A stretch of 64,000 nucleotides of DNA from Candidatus Dependentiae bacterium Noda2021. Lineage in GTDB: Bacteria > Babelota > Babeliae > Babelales > Vermiphilaceae. Where the stretch lies: contig AP025250.1 in the NCBI GenBank assembly GCA_020886235.1, positions 310,001 through 374,000 of the forward strand, written 5' to 3'. The stretch's first letter is position 1. Every line of letters starts with the position of its first letter. Under the pieces are notes generated by a model. It was not told the DNA's origin. It saw nothing but the letters and a program-made list of their open reading frames with translations, and made no database searches. A program made the translations under genes and the position numbers. Positions 1-8,616 of the stretch are shown here, one piece after another.

Positions 1-156
1 TATTGCTCAATTATTCATTTTATCATGCGTTACTTTGTTACTCCCCAAAACAGATATTCAGCTCTTAAACCTTTATAAGTATTCTCTTTTTTCTTCTCAA
101 CTTAATTAAAATGATTATTATAGAGATAATATACGCTGGTTATCACTTGGAGTACT

Positions 157-1392
157 ATGATAGATTTAAAACTATTACGCGAAAATCCTGTTCAAATTAT
201 TGAATTATTGCACATCAAAGAACCCTCATATGACGCGCGTAAGTTATATGATTTAGATGCCAAAGTTAGACAGTTACGTATTGAAGTTGAGTCGCTGCGA
301 AAAAAGAAAAATGACTTAGCGCAGCAAGCAAAATCAGGTGTAACCCCTGAAATTCGTACAGAATCGATGCAAATCAGTGCAGTACTCAAAGAAAAAGAAG
401 TGAATCTGGAATCTCTTGATAAAGAGTTTAAATTATATTACCTGTCATGCCCTAATATCCCTGCCCAAGATATTCCAATGGGGGGTAAAGACTCTAATAA
501 AGTAGTTAAAACTTTTGGAGAAAAACCTACTTTTAATTTTCCGGTTAAAAACCATTTAGAGCTGGGTACCGCGCTTAAGTGGTTTGATTTTGAAACTGCC
601 GCGCAGATTACTGCCGGTAATTTTCCATTATACAAAGGTGATGGCGTTAAAGTTATATATGCGCTGACTATGTTTATGTTGAAAAACAACATGAAATTTG
701 GTTTTGAACCTATTTTACCAAGCTATTTAGTTAACGAGCAATCGTTAACGGTTGCTAGTAATTTTCCTAAATTTAAAGATCAGGTCTTTGCGGTAACAGA
801 AGATAATATCTATTTGACACCAACGGCAGAAGTTAACCTTGCAAATATGTATCGCAATAAGATTTTAAATGCAGACGAATTGCCTATTCGTATGACTTCT
901 TGGACAAGTTGCTTTAGACGTGAAGCAGGCGGCTATGGTGCTCATGAGCGCGGATTAATACGCATGCATCAATTTGAAAAAGTTGAGTTATTTACCGTGT
1001 GCACTCCTGAACAATCCAATCAAGAACAAGAACGTATGCTTGCATGTGCCGAATCAATATTGCAGCAATTAGGGTTACATTATCGCGTAAGTTTATTAGC
1101 GGGTCAAGACTGCTCATTTGCGTCAGCAAAAACCTATGATATCGAGGTATGGTTGCCCGGTCAAGGTATGTATTATGAAGTGTCATCGATCAGTAATTGC
1201 ACCGATTTTCAAGCGCGGCGCGGTATGATTAGGTATAAAAAGAGCGCTGACTCATCTACAGAGTTGGTCAACACGCTTAATGGATCTTCCCTTGCCTTAT
1301 CACGCCTCATGGTTGCTATTCTTGAAGTTTACCAACAAGCTGATGGGAGTGTAATTATTCCTGAAGTGCTTAAAAATGAAGGAATATTTTAA
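157..1392 (+). CDS. serS: Seryl-tRNA synthetase
   Basis: Class II aminoacyl-tRNA synthetase that charges tRNA-Ser with serine in the cytosol. The first 110 or so residues are rich in Lys, Glu and Leu heptads and match the coiled-coil arm that grips the long variable arm of tRNA-Ser. The serine-binding TAE loop (LTPTAEVNL), motif 2 (FRREAG, about residues 253-258) and motif 3 (GSSLALSRLM near the C-terminus) are all visible. At 411 residues it is close to the usual 420-430. A GGAG box six bases before the ATG supports the start. The DUF58 gene follows after 16 bases, so co-transcription is likely. Confidence 0.97.
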   Translation: MIDLKLLRENPVQIIELLHIKEPSYDARKLYDLDAKVRQLRIEVESLRKKKNDLAQQAKSGVTPEIRTESMQISAVLKEKEVNLESLDKEFKLYYLSCPNIPAQDIPMGGKDSNKVVKTFGEKPTFNFPVKNHLELGTALKWFDFETAAQITAGNFPLYKGDGVKVIYALTMFMLKNNMKFGFEPILPSYLVNEQSLTVASNFPKFKDQVFAVTEDNIYLTPTAEVNLANMYRNKILNADELPIRMTSWTSCFRREAGGYGAHERGLIRMHQFEKVELFTVCTPEQSNQEQERMLACAESILQQLGLHYRVSLLAGQDCSFASAKTYDIEVWLPGQGMYYEVSSISNCTDFQARRGMIRYKKSADSSTELVNTLNGSSLALSRLMVAILEVYQQADGSVIIPEVLKNEGIF

Positions 1393-1408
1393 ATTAAAAG
1401 GGTAGAGT

Positions 1409-2272
1409 ATGATATCGCAAGAGGTGTTACGCAAAATTAGAGAAATTGAAATTAAGGCTCGCCGTCTTGTGAGTGCAACCTTTATGGGTGCTGCAAGCTC
1501 TGCTCAAAAGGGCACAGGTTTTGAATTTGATCAGCTCAGAGAATACCAGCAGGGCGACGATGTTCGTGCTATAGATTGGAAGAGTTCGGCCCGCGCAAAT
1601 AAAATACTTATTAAACAGTATATTGAAGAGCGAAATCGAACAATTATAATCATGCTTGACGTATCGGGTTCGATGGGATTTGCCTCACAATCGCTTACTA
1701 AGTCAGACATTGCTGGTCAAATTGCTGCACTACTTGCACTCGTCGGGGATTATGGAAAAGACCGGGTGGGATTATTAATTTTCAGTGACCAAATTCACTC
1801 ATTTTTACCTCCTAAAAAGGGAAAAACATGGGTCCGACAAATTATTTATGAAATTTTTAGCCAGCGCCCAAACCATGCACATACCAATATTAATGCGGCT
1901 TTAGCGTATATAAATAAATATCATTATAAAAATGCACACCTTTTTTTAATTTCTGATTTCATTGATAAAGATTATGATAAAAACCTTGGCATTGCAGCAG
2001 CCAAGCATGATCTTGTGGCTATTCGAATTGTGGATCCCTTTGAGCGGTCGTTTGCCAATGCCGGTATTTTATATGTAAAAGATTCAGAAACCGGATTTGT
2101 GGGGCTTCTTGATTCACGAAATCAACAAAAGCTCAATGGAATACTTGATAAGCACTTGCAGGATCAAGATGCGGTATTCAAAAAATATGGAACAGACGTT
2201 TTGCAGATTGTACCACAGGAAAATTCATTGAATCAGGTTGTTAATTTTTTTGCAAAAAAAATGCGTTATTAA
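1409..2272 (+). CDS. DUF58 family protein with von Willebrand A-like fold
   Basis: The N-terminal half has the DUF58 signature (G-x-G-x-E-F-D-x-L-R-E-Y then D-V-R-A-I-D-W-K). It is followed by a vWA-type domain with the metal-site motif DVSGSMGF at about residues 87-94. No membrane segment is seen, so it is probably cytosolic. In many bacteria DUF58 proteins sit beside a MoxR AAA+ ATPase and membrane vWA proteins and act in chaperone-like or envelope-stress complexes. Here only the next gene, a small membrane protein, resembles part of that cluster, and no MoxR gene is in view. An AAAGGG ribosome-binding site precedes the ATG. The family call is firm but the physiological role is not known. 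Confidence 0.88.
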   Translation: MISQEVLRKIREIEIKARRLVSATFMGAASSAQKGTGFEFDQLREYQQGDDVRAIDWKSSARANKILIKQYIEERNRTIIIMLDVSGSMGFASQSLTKSDIAGQIAALLALVGDYGKDRVGLLIFSDQIHSFLPPKKGKTWVRQIIYEIFSQRPNHAHTNINAALAYINKYHYKNAHLFLISDFIDKDYDKNLGIAAAKHDLVAIRIVDPFERSFANAGILYVKDSETGFVGLLDSRNQQKLNGILDKHLQDQDAVFKKYGTDVLQIVPQENSLNQVVNFFAKKMRY

Positions 2273-2281
2273 GGGATAAGC

Positions 2282-2788
2282 ATGAACCAAGACGGATTAT
2301 ATGACATTTACGGAAGCTGGCATACTCCTTGGTGGCAAACCACTTTTTTTTGGTATGCTGCGGTTTGCACAGCTATTCTATTACTTTTTGTGATATTATT
2401 TAGTATAATTTACTGGTATGTGCAAAAAAAGCGTGTATTGCTGCCCTGGGATAAAGCGCAAAGCAAGCTGAATGAGCTCAAGATTCAATCTGTCCATCAG
2501 TCTGCAAAAAAGTCCTATAGTGCGTTAATTCAAACTATAAAAACCTACTGTTTGGAGCGGTTTAAGCTTCCCCTAGCTCTAACTGAATTTGAGCTGGAGA
2601 AAGAATTAGCTCGGCTTGAGATTTCTCCCACTATTAAAACTAGTTTGATAGAATTGTTTAACCATGCAACTCAGGCTAAATATGCACATCAGTGTCCTCT
2701 ACTTGAGGTTATTCAAGAGGATATTGAAAACGCTTTAACATTTATTCGAGTCACTACGCCTACAAGCGCACGCGTTGAATCACTCTAA
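2282..2788 (+). CDS. Single-pass membrane protein, DUF4381-like
   Basis: A 168-residue protein with a short tryptophan-rich N-terminus (SWHTPWW), one strong membrane helix at about residues 22-47, and a cytosolic helical tail. The layout and its position 9 bases after a DUF58 gene resemble the DUF4381 proteins that accompany MoxR/DUF58/BatA clusters. This is an inference from context and general shape, since sequence similarity by eye is weak. It is probably co-transcribed with serS and the DUF58 gene, and may tether the DUF58 protein to the inner membrane. Confidence 0.65.
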   Translation: MNQDGLYDIYGSWHTPWWQTTFFWYAAVCTAILLLFVILFSIIYWYVQKKRVLLPWDKAQSKLNELKIQSVHQSAKKSYSALIQTIKTYCLERFKLPLALTEFELEKELARLEISPTIKTSLIELFNHATQAKYAHQCPLLEVIQEDIENALTFIRVTTPTSARVESL

Positions 2789-2824
2789 TTATTAATTACA
2801 GAATCTTGCTGACAAGGAAGCACT

Positions 2825-3979
2825 TTGAATTTTCATTCTTCAGAAGAAACTCGATCATGGTATATTCATTGGCCTTTTTGTCCCTATAAATGTCATTTTT
2901 GTCCCTTTGTTGCAATTGCTTCACATGATCAGTTCATGGAGCGTTATCACCAAGCCCTCCTGCGTGAAATCGATGAATTTTTGGTGTCTACAGACACAAA
3001 ACCAATTATCGATACGCTTTTTATAGGTGGAGGTACTCCTAGCACGTATCCGCCACATCTCCTACTTGACATGTTTGATACACTCAAAACTAAGATTGAT
3101 TTTAGTCCCACCGCTGAAATTACAATCGAGGTAAATCCCGGCACGGTTTCAGTTGAAAAATTAAATACATGGAAAGCATGTGGTATTAATAGAATGAGTG
3201 TAGGCGTGCAAAGCATTAAAGATAACGTATTAGATAACCTAAATAGAAAACAATCGTTTAAGGACGTTCAATGGCTTCTTGAAAATGGGCCCCAATATAT
3301 AGAGAATATTTCCGTAGATTTAATATTAGGTCTACCAGATGTTTCGGAAGAAGAATGGAAACAGTTGCTGACCCAGGTGGTTACTTGGCCTATCAGCCAC
3401 GTTTCAATCTATTTTTTAACCGTTCATGAAGATACTCAGCTTTATTTTAAAGTGAAAAAATCGGAATTAATTTTACCACCCGATGATTCAATCGTTGACT
3501 TGTACTTATATTCAATCAATTTTTTTGCACAGCATGGATTTATTCAATATGAAGTCTCAAACTTTGCCAAAATGGATAAACAGTCTCGACATAACAGTAT
3601 TTACTGGGAGCGAAAGCCATACAAGGCTTTTGGGTTGGGAGCATGCTCGTTTGATGGTAAGCGTAGATTTCAAAATCAAAAAAATCTTATGAAGTACATT
3701 GCTGATATTGAACAGAATAAGTCGGTCACCATTTTTTGTGAGGAACTTGACACTGAACAAATAAGATTAGAACGAATCATGCTTGGACTACGAAAGTCTA
3801 AAGGTATTGATTATAACGATTTACTTTCAAATATTGCCCCGGAAAAAAAAGAAAAAACAGATCTAACCTTGCAACAATTAATTGAGAATAAATTTATGTA
3901 TATTTCAGATTCTAAAATAGTCTTGACTCCACGTGGGCTTGCAGTACAAAATCAGATTATTTCCCAATTAATGTCTTAA
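2825..3979 (+). CDS. hemW: HemW-like radical SAM protein (coproporphyrinogen oxidase-like)
   Basis: Radical SAM enzyme of the HemN/HemW group. Cysteines 19, 23 and 26 form the CxxxCxxC cluster motif, preceded by the typical YIHWPF segment. The family motifs GGGTPS and SVGVQS and a C-terminal winged-helix region are present. The cysteine spacing and the length of 384 residues fit HemW (heme chaperone) better than true HemN. It starts with TTG, supported by an AAGGAAG site just upstream, and no nearby ATG would keep the family N-terminus. No other heme gene is in the window, so the substrate remains open. Confidence 0.85.
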   Translation: MNFHSSEETRSWYIHWPFCPYKCHFCPFVAIASHDQFMERYHQALLREIDEFLVSTDTKPIIDTLFIGGGTPSTYPPHLLLDMFDTLKTKIDFSPTAEITIEVNPGTVSVEKLNTWKACGINRMSVGVQSIKDNVLDNLNRKQSFKDVQWLLENGPQYIENISVDLILGLPDVSEEEWKQLLTQVVTWPISHVSIYFLTVHEDTQLYFKVKKSELILPPDDSIVDLYLYSINFFAQHGFIQYEVSNFAKMDKQSRHNSIYWERKPYKAFGLGACSFDGKRRFQNQKNLMKYIADIEQNKSVTIFCEELDTEQIRLERIMLGLRKSKGIDYNDLLSNIAPEKKEKTDLTLQQLIENKFMYISDSKIVLTPRGLAVQNQIISQLMS

Positions 3980-4023
3980 AAAAAATAACTTTTATTCGTA
4001 TATATTCATATAAGGATTTGCAC

Positions 4024-4485
4024 ATGGCAAAACATGTTGGTATAAAGCTTCCTGAAGATTTAATTAAAGTATTAAAAGAAGGTAAAACCGTAGGTGTGTT
4101 AGCTACTTTCTCTGAAAAAGGTCTTCCCCACACCACTCCCATTCAATGTGTATATCCAAAAGGCTCTGAAAGTATATTGCTTTCGATAAATAAAGATCAT
4201 GCCGGCTACCACAATATGGTATGGCAAAAAAAAGTTATGTTGTGCTTTATGGATGAAGGAAACGTTGCATACAGTATTTTAGGACGCGCTGGCGTTGTAC
4301 GCGCACCTTCCTCTGTTCATCCTCTTATGAATATTGTCAGAATTGATGTAATTGATATTAAGAGTGATCGCTCGGTATTGTCTAAGATTGACTCTGGTGT
4401 AAGATGGAGTTATACATCATGGGAAGCTGAAGAATTATCTAAAGCACTTATGAATGAACTTAAAGATCTTTCACAGACTCTCTAA
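4024..4485 (+). CDS. Pyridoxamine 5'-phosphate oxidase-like flavin split-barrel protein
   Basis: A 153-residue protein with the split-barrel pattern seen in PNPOx-like proteins. An N-terminal helix is followed by GVLATFSEKGLPHTTPI, where the strand-turn-strand lies that usually contacts FMN or F420 phosphate. Later come strands with SINKDHAGYHNM and GRAGVV. A TTG at 4018 would add two residues, but AGGA at 4013-4016 is spaced correctly for the ATG at 4024, which is preferred. The family includes flavin reductases, heme-degrading proteins and binding proteins with no known reaction, so no substrate is assigned. It stands alone between hemW and an exported protein gene. Confidence 0.75.
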   Translation: MAKHVGIKLPEDLIKVLKEGKTVGVLATFSEKGLPHTTPIQCVYPKGSESILLSINKDHAGYHNMVWQKKVMLCFMDEGNVAYSILGRAGVVRAPSSVHPLMNIVRIDVIDIKSDRSVLSKIDSGVRWSYTSWEAEELSKALMNELKDLSQTL

Positions 4486-4511
4486 AGAGCAAATCAGAGT
4501 AAGGAGTAACG

Positions 4512-5927
4512 ATGCGTGCACATGTATGTATGTTAATGATGCTAAGTTGTATAATTTATATGTTTCAAATGCGAGCTCAAGAAGAAGTCGTATCTGATGT
4601 GCAAAATCAGCTGGTGATGGATAGCCAACCTGTATCTTCTGATGTAATCGCTCCTCAACAGAATCTGCCAACGCCTACTATTGTTAACGAACAAGTTACG
4701 GTACCTGGCGCTGAGCAGTCTCAATTTATGCAGCCTTTTGGTGAGCAAAGTCAGCCAGACCAAACACCTTTTGAAACACCGGCTCGAAACAATCAGATTG
4801 ATAGCGCCGATGAATTTTTACAACAAGCATTACCCCAAGATGTTGCACAGCCTTCTTTTGAGCCCCTAAATGAAGAGCCAGTATCTGAGCCTTTTTACTC
4901 TGAACCAATCATTGCACCAAGCCAACCTGAATCGTTCACAAACGGATCTGAACCAGTCTTGGCGCCCGCACCTGAGCCAATAGCCATTCCAGATGTTTCT
5001 ACAGAATCATTGAGTATCAGTTCAATGCCTGAAGAGATTTCTGAAATTGACACTATGAACTTGGAAGAGCCAAAAGGCAATTGGTTATTCAAACGGTTTT
5101 GGTGGGAAAAAGCAGAACGTACCTACGAAAAAATTAAAAATTTAGTCGATAAAATTACCGAAACACGTTTGGCGTTCTTTCAACAGCGCACAGATTTAGA
5201 TAGAACGTTGTTTGATCCGTTTTATTTAAATATCGGATTTGAACAAGGTGAACTCCGAGCGCTTAATGATTTTTTTCAAAATGAGCTGCAGCAAGATCGT
5301 CTTTCCAGAGGTACATTAACATCTCAAGAACGTGCGTTATTACAAAAACTCAATAATGAAAAACAACTTATCCAGAGCATGCAGAATGATATGGAGATTG
5401 TTAGAAAAGTTGATATGAGTATTGATGACGCGCTTAGTAAACTCATAGAGCGCATTTCTGAAGTAAGAAGCTATGAAAGACAGGCCTGGGATAGACTCAA
5501 AGCTATTAACAGAGAGCTGAGTGATCTTAAAGCACATGAATATTACTTGGCTATGGATGCATTTTGGAAAAATATCAACAATATTAATAATTACATCGCC
5601 CATGATTTTACTAATTATTTTTCAGAGTTGGTCCAAAAGGCAAACATGGAAGTTGATCGCATTAAAACCGCCGCAGAATCATTGCGAGAAAAAGGTATTG
5701 ATCTCAAAGCAAGCGCTTTAGAGCTTAGATCATTAGGTCAAAAAAAGCGCGATGAAGAACCCCAAGAAGAAGAGATAGAAGAGGACACTCAAGAAGTTTC
5801 ATGGTTTTCGTGGATTATGAGTAAAATTACGTGGCCATTTAGGTCTTTGTATAGTTTTGTAAGTGGTTTTTTTGTAAATAATTCACAGGATAGCGACGAC
5901 GTAGATACGCGTGACGAAGAACAATAA
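4512..5927 (+). CDS. Exported proline/glutamate-rich coiled-coil protein, unknown function
   Basis: Not recognised. It has a short N-terminal hydrophobic signal (about residues 1-22) followed by AQEEVV, the start of the predicted mature protein. Residues about 25-185 are a low-complexity stretch rich in Pro, Glu, Gln and Ser with few hydrophobics, probably disordered. From about residue 190 it becomes helical, with long charged heptad-like segments (to about 420) that look like coiled coil. It ends with a Trp/Phe-rich patch (WFSWIMSKITWPF) that could be an amphipathic or membrane-associated helix, then an acidic tail. An AAGGAG site precedes the ATG. A surface or envelope role is guesswork. 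Confidence 0.7.
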   Translation: MRAHVCMLMMLSCIIYMFQMRAQEEVVSDVQNQLVMDSQPVSSDVIAPQQNLPTPTIVNEQVTVPGAEQSQFMQPFGEQSQPDQTPFETPARNNQIDSADEFLQQALPQDVAQPSFEPLNEEPVSEPFYSEPIIAPSQPESFTNGSEPVLAPAPEPIAIPDVSTESLSISSMPEEISEIDTMNLEEPKGNWLFKRFWWEKAERTYEKIKNLVDKITETRLAFFQQRTDLDRTLFDPFYLNIGFEQGELRALNDFFQNELQQDRLSRGTLTSQERALLQKLNNEKQLIQSMQNDMEIVRKVDMSIDDALSKLIERISEVRSYERQAWDRLKAINRELSDLKAHEYYLAMDAFWKNINNINNYIAHDFTNYFSELVQKANMEVDRIKTAAESLREKGIDLKASALELRSLGQKKRDEEPQEEEIEEDTQEVSWFSWIMSKITWPFRSLYSFVSGFFVNNSQDSDDVDTRDEEQ

Positions 5928-6025
5928 TGTTTTGGCCTAATTGCTAATCAACAGCATTTACCTAGTCAAAAACAAAAGGCACAGTATACTGATCTGTGTA
6001 AGTTAACTTTCGTGCGCGATCTATC

Positions 6026-6054
6026 TTGATAAATAGTATTATTTCTGATACATT
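6026..6054 (+). promoter_or_regulatory. Sigma-70-type promoter for tRNA-Leu
   Basis: TTGATA at 6026-6031 and TACATT at 6049-6054 are separated by exactly 17 bases. The expected start lies near 6061, about 28 bases before the tRNA-Leu gene. Confidence 0.6.
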
Positions 6055-6088
6055 TCTTATGTTTTTCGCAAGTAAGCTTGAAATACAC

Positions 6089-6175
6089 GCCGAGGTGGTG
6101 AAACTGGTATACACGCAGCCTTGAGGTGGCTGTGGGAGAAATCCTGTAGGGGTTCGAGTCCCCTCCTCGGCACCA
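6089..6175 (+). tRNA. tRNA-Leu (anticodon GAG)
   Basis: The acceptor stem GCCGAGG pairs with CCTCGGC, followed by discriminator A and an encoded CCA. The anticodon loop TTGAGGT is closed by CAGCC/GGCTG, giving anticodon GAG. A long class II variable arm (GTGGGAGAAATCCTGTA region) and an intact T-arm with GGTTCGAGTCC fit leucine. Confidence 0.96.
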
Positions 6176-6234
6176 TCACCATTAACAAGTTCAAAAATGA
6201 TTAGTTTATTTCTCAATGAAAAAAAAGGAGCTTC

Positions 6235-7775
6235 ATGAGTACTGCTGTAAGGCGTTTTAGCTTTTCATGGTTTTCTTTTTGGGTAGTATTAGCAATAATT
6301 GGTGTTTATTTTTTAATACCACTACGCCAAAAAATTAGACTTGGAATTGATCTAGTTGGGGAACATACATTACGCTCCAAGTGCAAACTGATAAAGCAGT
6401 TGAAGCAGAATTGTTGTCACGCATGCAAAGTGTTTCTACTAAACTCAAAGAGCTTGCAAAAGACCCCATTAATAAATCTGTAGAAAATAACTCTATTAAA
6501 CTTACTTTTGACACTCCAGCGTCTGCCGCTTCAGCAAGTCAAGTAATTTCATCATTTGATAAAGAATTAAAAGTTGCTACCAATCAAAATACTATCACAG
6601 CAACACTCCCTGAATCAGTTGTTGAAAAAATCAAAGACGAAGCAGTAACACGAAATATAGAAGTGTTAAGAGCGCGTTTTGGTGTGGAAGAAATTCCAAT
6701 CAGCAAACAAGGAGACAATAGAATTGTTCTTGAGTTGCCTGATACGGCAAATCCTGAAGAAGCAAAAATGCGTATTGGTAAAGCCGCTGTGCTCGAGTTT
6801 AGAGTTGTATATAAATATGGCTCAAGCAAAGAGCAAATAGAATATGATTATGACGGCATCATCCCAGGTGATATGGAAATACTTCAAGGACAAGATGAAG
6901 GCCATGGTAAACAGTTTTACCTAGTTCAAAAATATGCTGAAGTTACCGGTAAAATGCTCAAAGATGCCCAAGCAAGAATTGGTCAAGACCGTATGCAACC
7001 AGAAGTTTCATTCTCATTAACTTCTGAAGGTAGCGATAAGTTTTATGATCTTACCAGCAAAAACATGGGTAAAATGCTTGCAATCGTGCTTGATAACATG
7101 GTTATTTCAGCACCGGTCATCCAAGCGGCTATTCGTTCTGAAGGGATGATTACGCTGGGTAGTGCGGACATTAATTATGCAAAAGAGCTTGCGTTATTAT
7201 TACGCTCCGGTTCTTTTGTAGCGCCGGTTAGTTTTGAAGAAGAACGTCAAATTGGGCCGTCACTCGGTGCTGAGTCCATACGACAAGGTTTAATATCCTG
7301 CTTAGTAGGGCTTGGCCTACTCTTCTTATTCAGTGTATTTTTCTATGGATTTCCGGGAATCCTGGCGTTTATCGCGCTTATCTACAACCTTTTGTTGATA
7401 TTACTTGGACTGTCTTGGTTAAACGCAACATTAACATTACCGGGTATAGCCGGTATGGTTTTAACAGTTGGTATGGCTATTGATGCATCTATTTTAATTT
7501 ATGAACAAATTAAAGAGGCGCTTGCACATGGCATGCCATTACGCAAAGCCATCCAACATGGTTTTTCTGACGCGATGGTTGTTATTCTCGATGCGAATAT
7601 TACCACCTTTATAGTTGGTGTTGTGTTGTTCTATTTTGGAACGGGTCCTATTAAAGGTTTTGCGGTAACTATGATGTTGGGTATCATTTCGACCCTTATT
7701 ACCGGATTATTTTTCTTAAGATCATTATTTTCCTTTATTTTAAACACATTTAATATTCAAAAACTAAAATTTTAA
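6235..7775 (+). CDS. secD: Protein translocase subunit SecD, interrupted by a -1 frameshift
   Basis: Inner-membrane subunit that uses the proton-motive force to help pull proteins through SecYEG. The first frame (from ATG 6235, with an AAAAGGAG site) gives an N-terminal membrane helix and the SecD motif LGIDLVG, then runs into nonsense. Re-reading one base within the G4 run at 6358-6361 restores V-G-G-T-Y-I-T-L-Q-V-Q and continues uninterrupted to 7775. The joined protein is about 513 residues, a normal SecD size. The second frame holds the periplasmic P1 region and the C-terminal helices with GMAIDASILIYE. No secF follows; a tRNA and pgsA do. The break is a sequencing error, a real mutation or a recoding site. 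Confidence 0.9.
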
Positions 7776-7816
7776 TGTATACTATTAACCATAAGTAAGA
7801 GATTTATAAAATTCGT

Positions 7817-7893
7817 GGCGACGTAGCTCAGTCGGTTAGAGCGGCGGAATCATAATCCGTAGGTCCGGGGTTCGAATCCCTGCGTCGCCACCA
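7817..7893 (+). tRNA. tRNA-Met (anticodon CAT, elongator type)
   Basis: The acceptor stem GGCGACG/CGTCGCC is followed by A and an encoded CCA. The anticodon stem GCGGA/TCCGT closes the loop ATCATAA, giving anticodon CAT. The G1:C72 pair and the lack of three G:C pairs below the loop argue against an initiator. A lysidine-type tRNA-Ile2 also has CAT and cannot be fully excluded, although the acceptor stem is closer to elongator Met. Confidence 0.93.
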
Positions 7894-7902
7894 GGTAACA
7901 CA

Positions 7903-8505
7903 ATGGTTTTTGGAAATCACGTTAACACGCCCACGCAGCTTACTCTCTTACGTCTTCTCGTATCACCATTTATTCTTCCAATTTTTCTCTATCTGTTATT
8001 GCCTTACGATAATTTTTTCATTAATTCTACCTTAGCTTTCCTCTTTATTTTGTTAAGTCTTACTGATTTCTTCGATGGCTACTTAGCGCGCAGATACAGT
8101 CAGGAAACCAAAATTGGAAAAAGTTTAGATCACGTAGCAGATAAATTTTTGGTGTATGCTACCTTAGTAGTTTTATTAGCGGTAAAAAAAATATTCTTTT
8201 ACTGGGTTATTATTTTTATTGGACGAGAGTTCTTTGTGATGGCGCTTCGCATTGTAGCATTAGAGCATAACTTACAAGTTCCTGTGTCAGCGTTTGGTAA
8301 AATTAAAACGGCCACGCAAATGGCGCTATTGACGTTTCTGATCATAAATCCGTATCAGCATGATAGCCTTGCTTACGCGCCTTATTGGTGGTTTGTAAAT
8401 TCATTTCTCATATTTCTTGCATTGTTCTTTTCGTTATTTTCTGCTTTTTTGTATGCACTCTCATTTTGGAGAGTTTTTTCTGTGTTGCATATTAAACAAT
8501 CATAA
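7903..8505 (+). CDS. pgsA: CDP-diacylglycerol--glycerol-3-phosphate 3-phosphatidyltransferase
   Basis: Integral membrane CDP-alcohol phosphotransferase that makes phosphatidylglycerol phosphate from CDP-diacylglycerol and glycerol 3-phosphate. The family motif D-G-x2-A-R-x8-G-x3-D-x3-D is present (DGYLARR, then GKSLDHVAD, about residues 54-78). Around it lie five or six hydrophobic helices in 200 residues, the normal size. The ATG lies only nine bases after the tRNA-Met CCA end, and its weak AGG ribosome site overlaps that end. Related enzymes make cardiolipin or phosphatidylserine, but the sequence fits PgsA best. Confidence 0.9.
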   Translation: MVFGNHVNTPTQLTLLRLLVSPFILPIFLYLLLPYDNFFINSTLAFLFILLSLTDFFDGYLARRYSQETKIGKSLDHVADKFLVYATLVVLLAVKKIFFYWVIIFIGREFFVMALRIVALEHNLQVPVSAFGKIKTATQMALLTFLIINPYQHDSLAYAPYWWFVNSFLIFLALFFSLFSAFLYALSFWRVFSVLHIKQS

Positions 8506-8616
8506 GAAATGTTTGTCAGTTTGATTTCAAGAAAAATGTTCGTATTAAGTTGTGTAATAAGTATTCTGGGAATAGATTATTCTTATTATTGGCATAGCAA
8601 TAAGGTAAAAAGACAT

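Noticed and set aside
5962-6216. Minus-strand open frame of 84 codons across the tRNA-Leu gene
   Set aside because: It is the antisense of the tRNA. The peptide segment GTRTPTGFLP is a well-known artefact of reading tRNA-Leu backwards. No ribosome site.
6340-6380. Classic programmed -1 ribosomal frameshift site in secD
   Set aside because: No X-XXY-YYZ slippery heptamer in the right phase; re-pairing of the Gly tRNA on TGG would be poor. A sequence error or slippage of polymerase fits better.
6235-6483. A separate 82-residue membrane protein before secD
   Set aside because: Its first 42 residues are the normal SecD N-terminus; the rest is out-of-frame sequence. It is part of secD.
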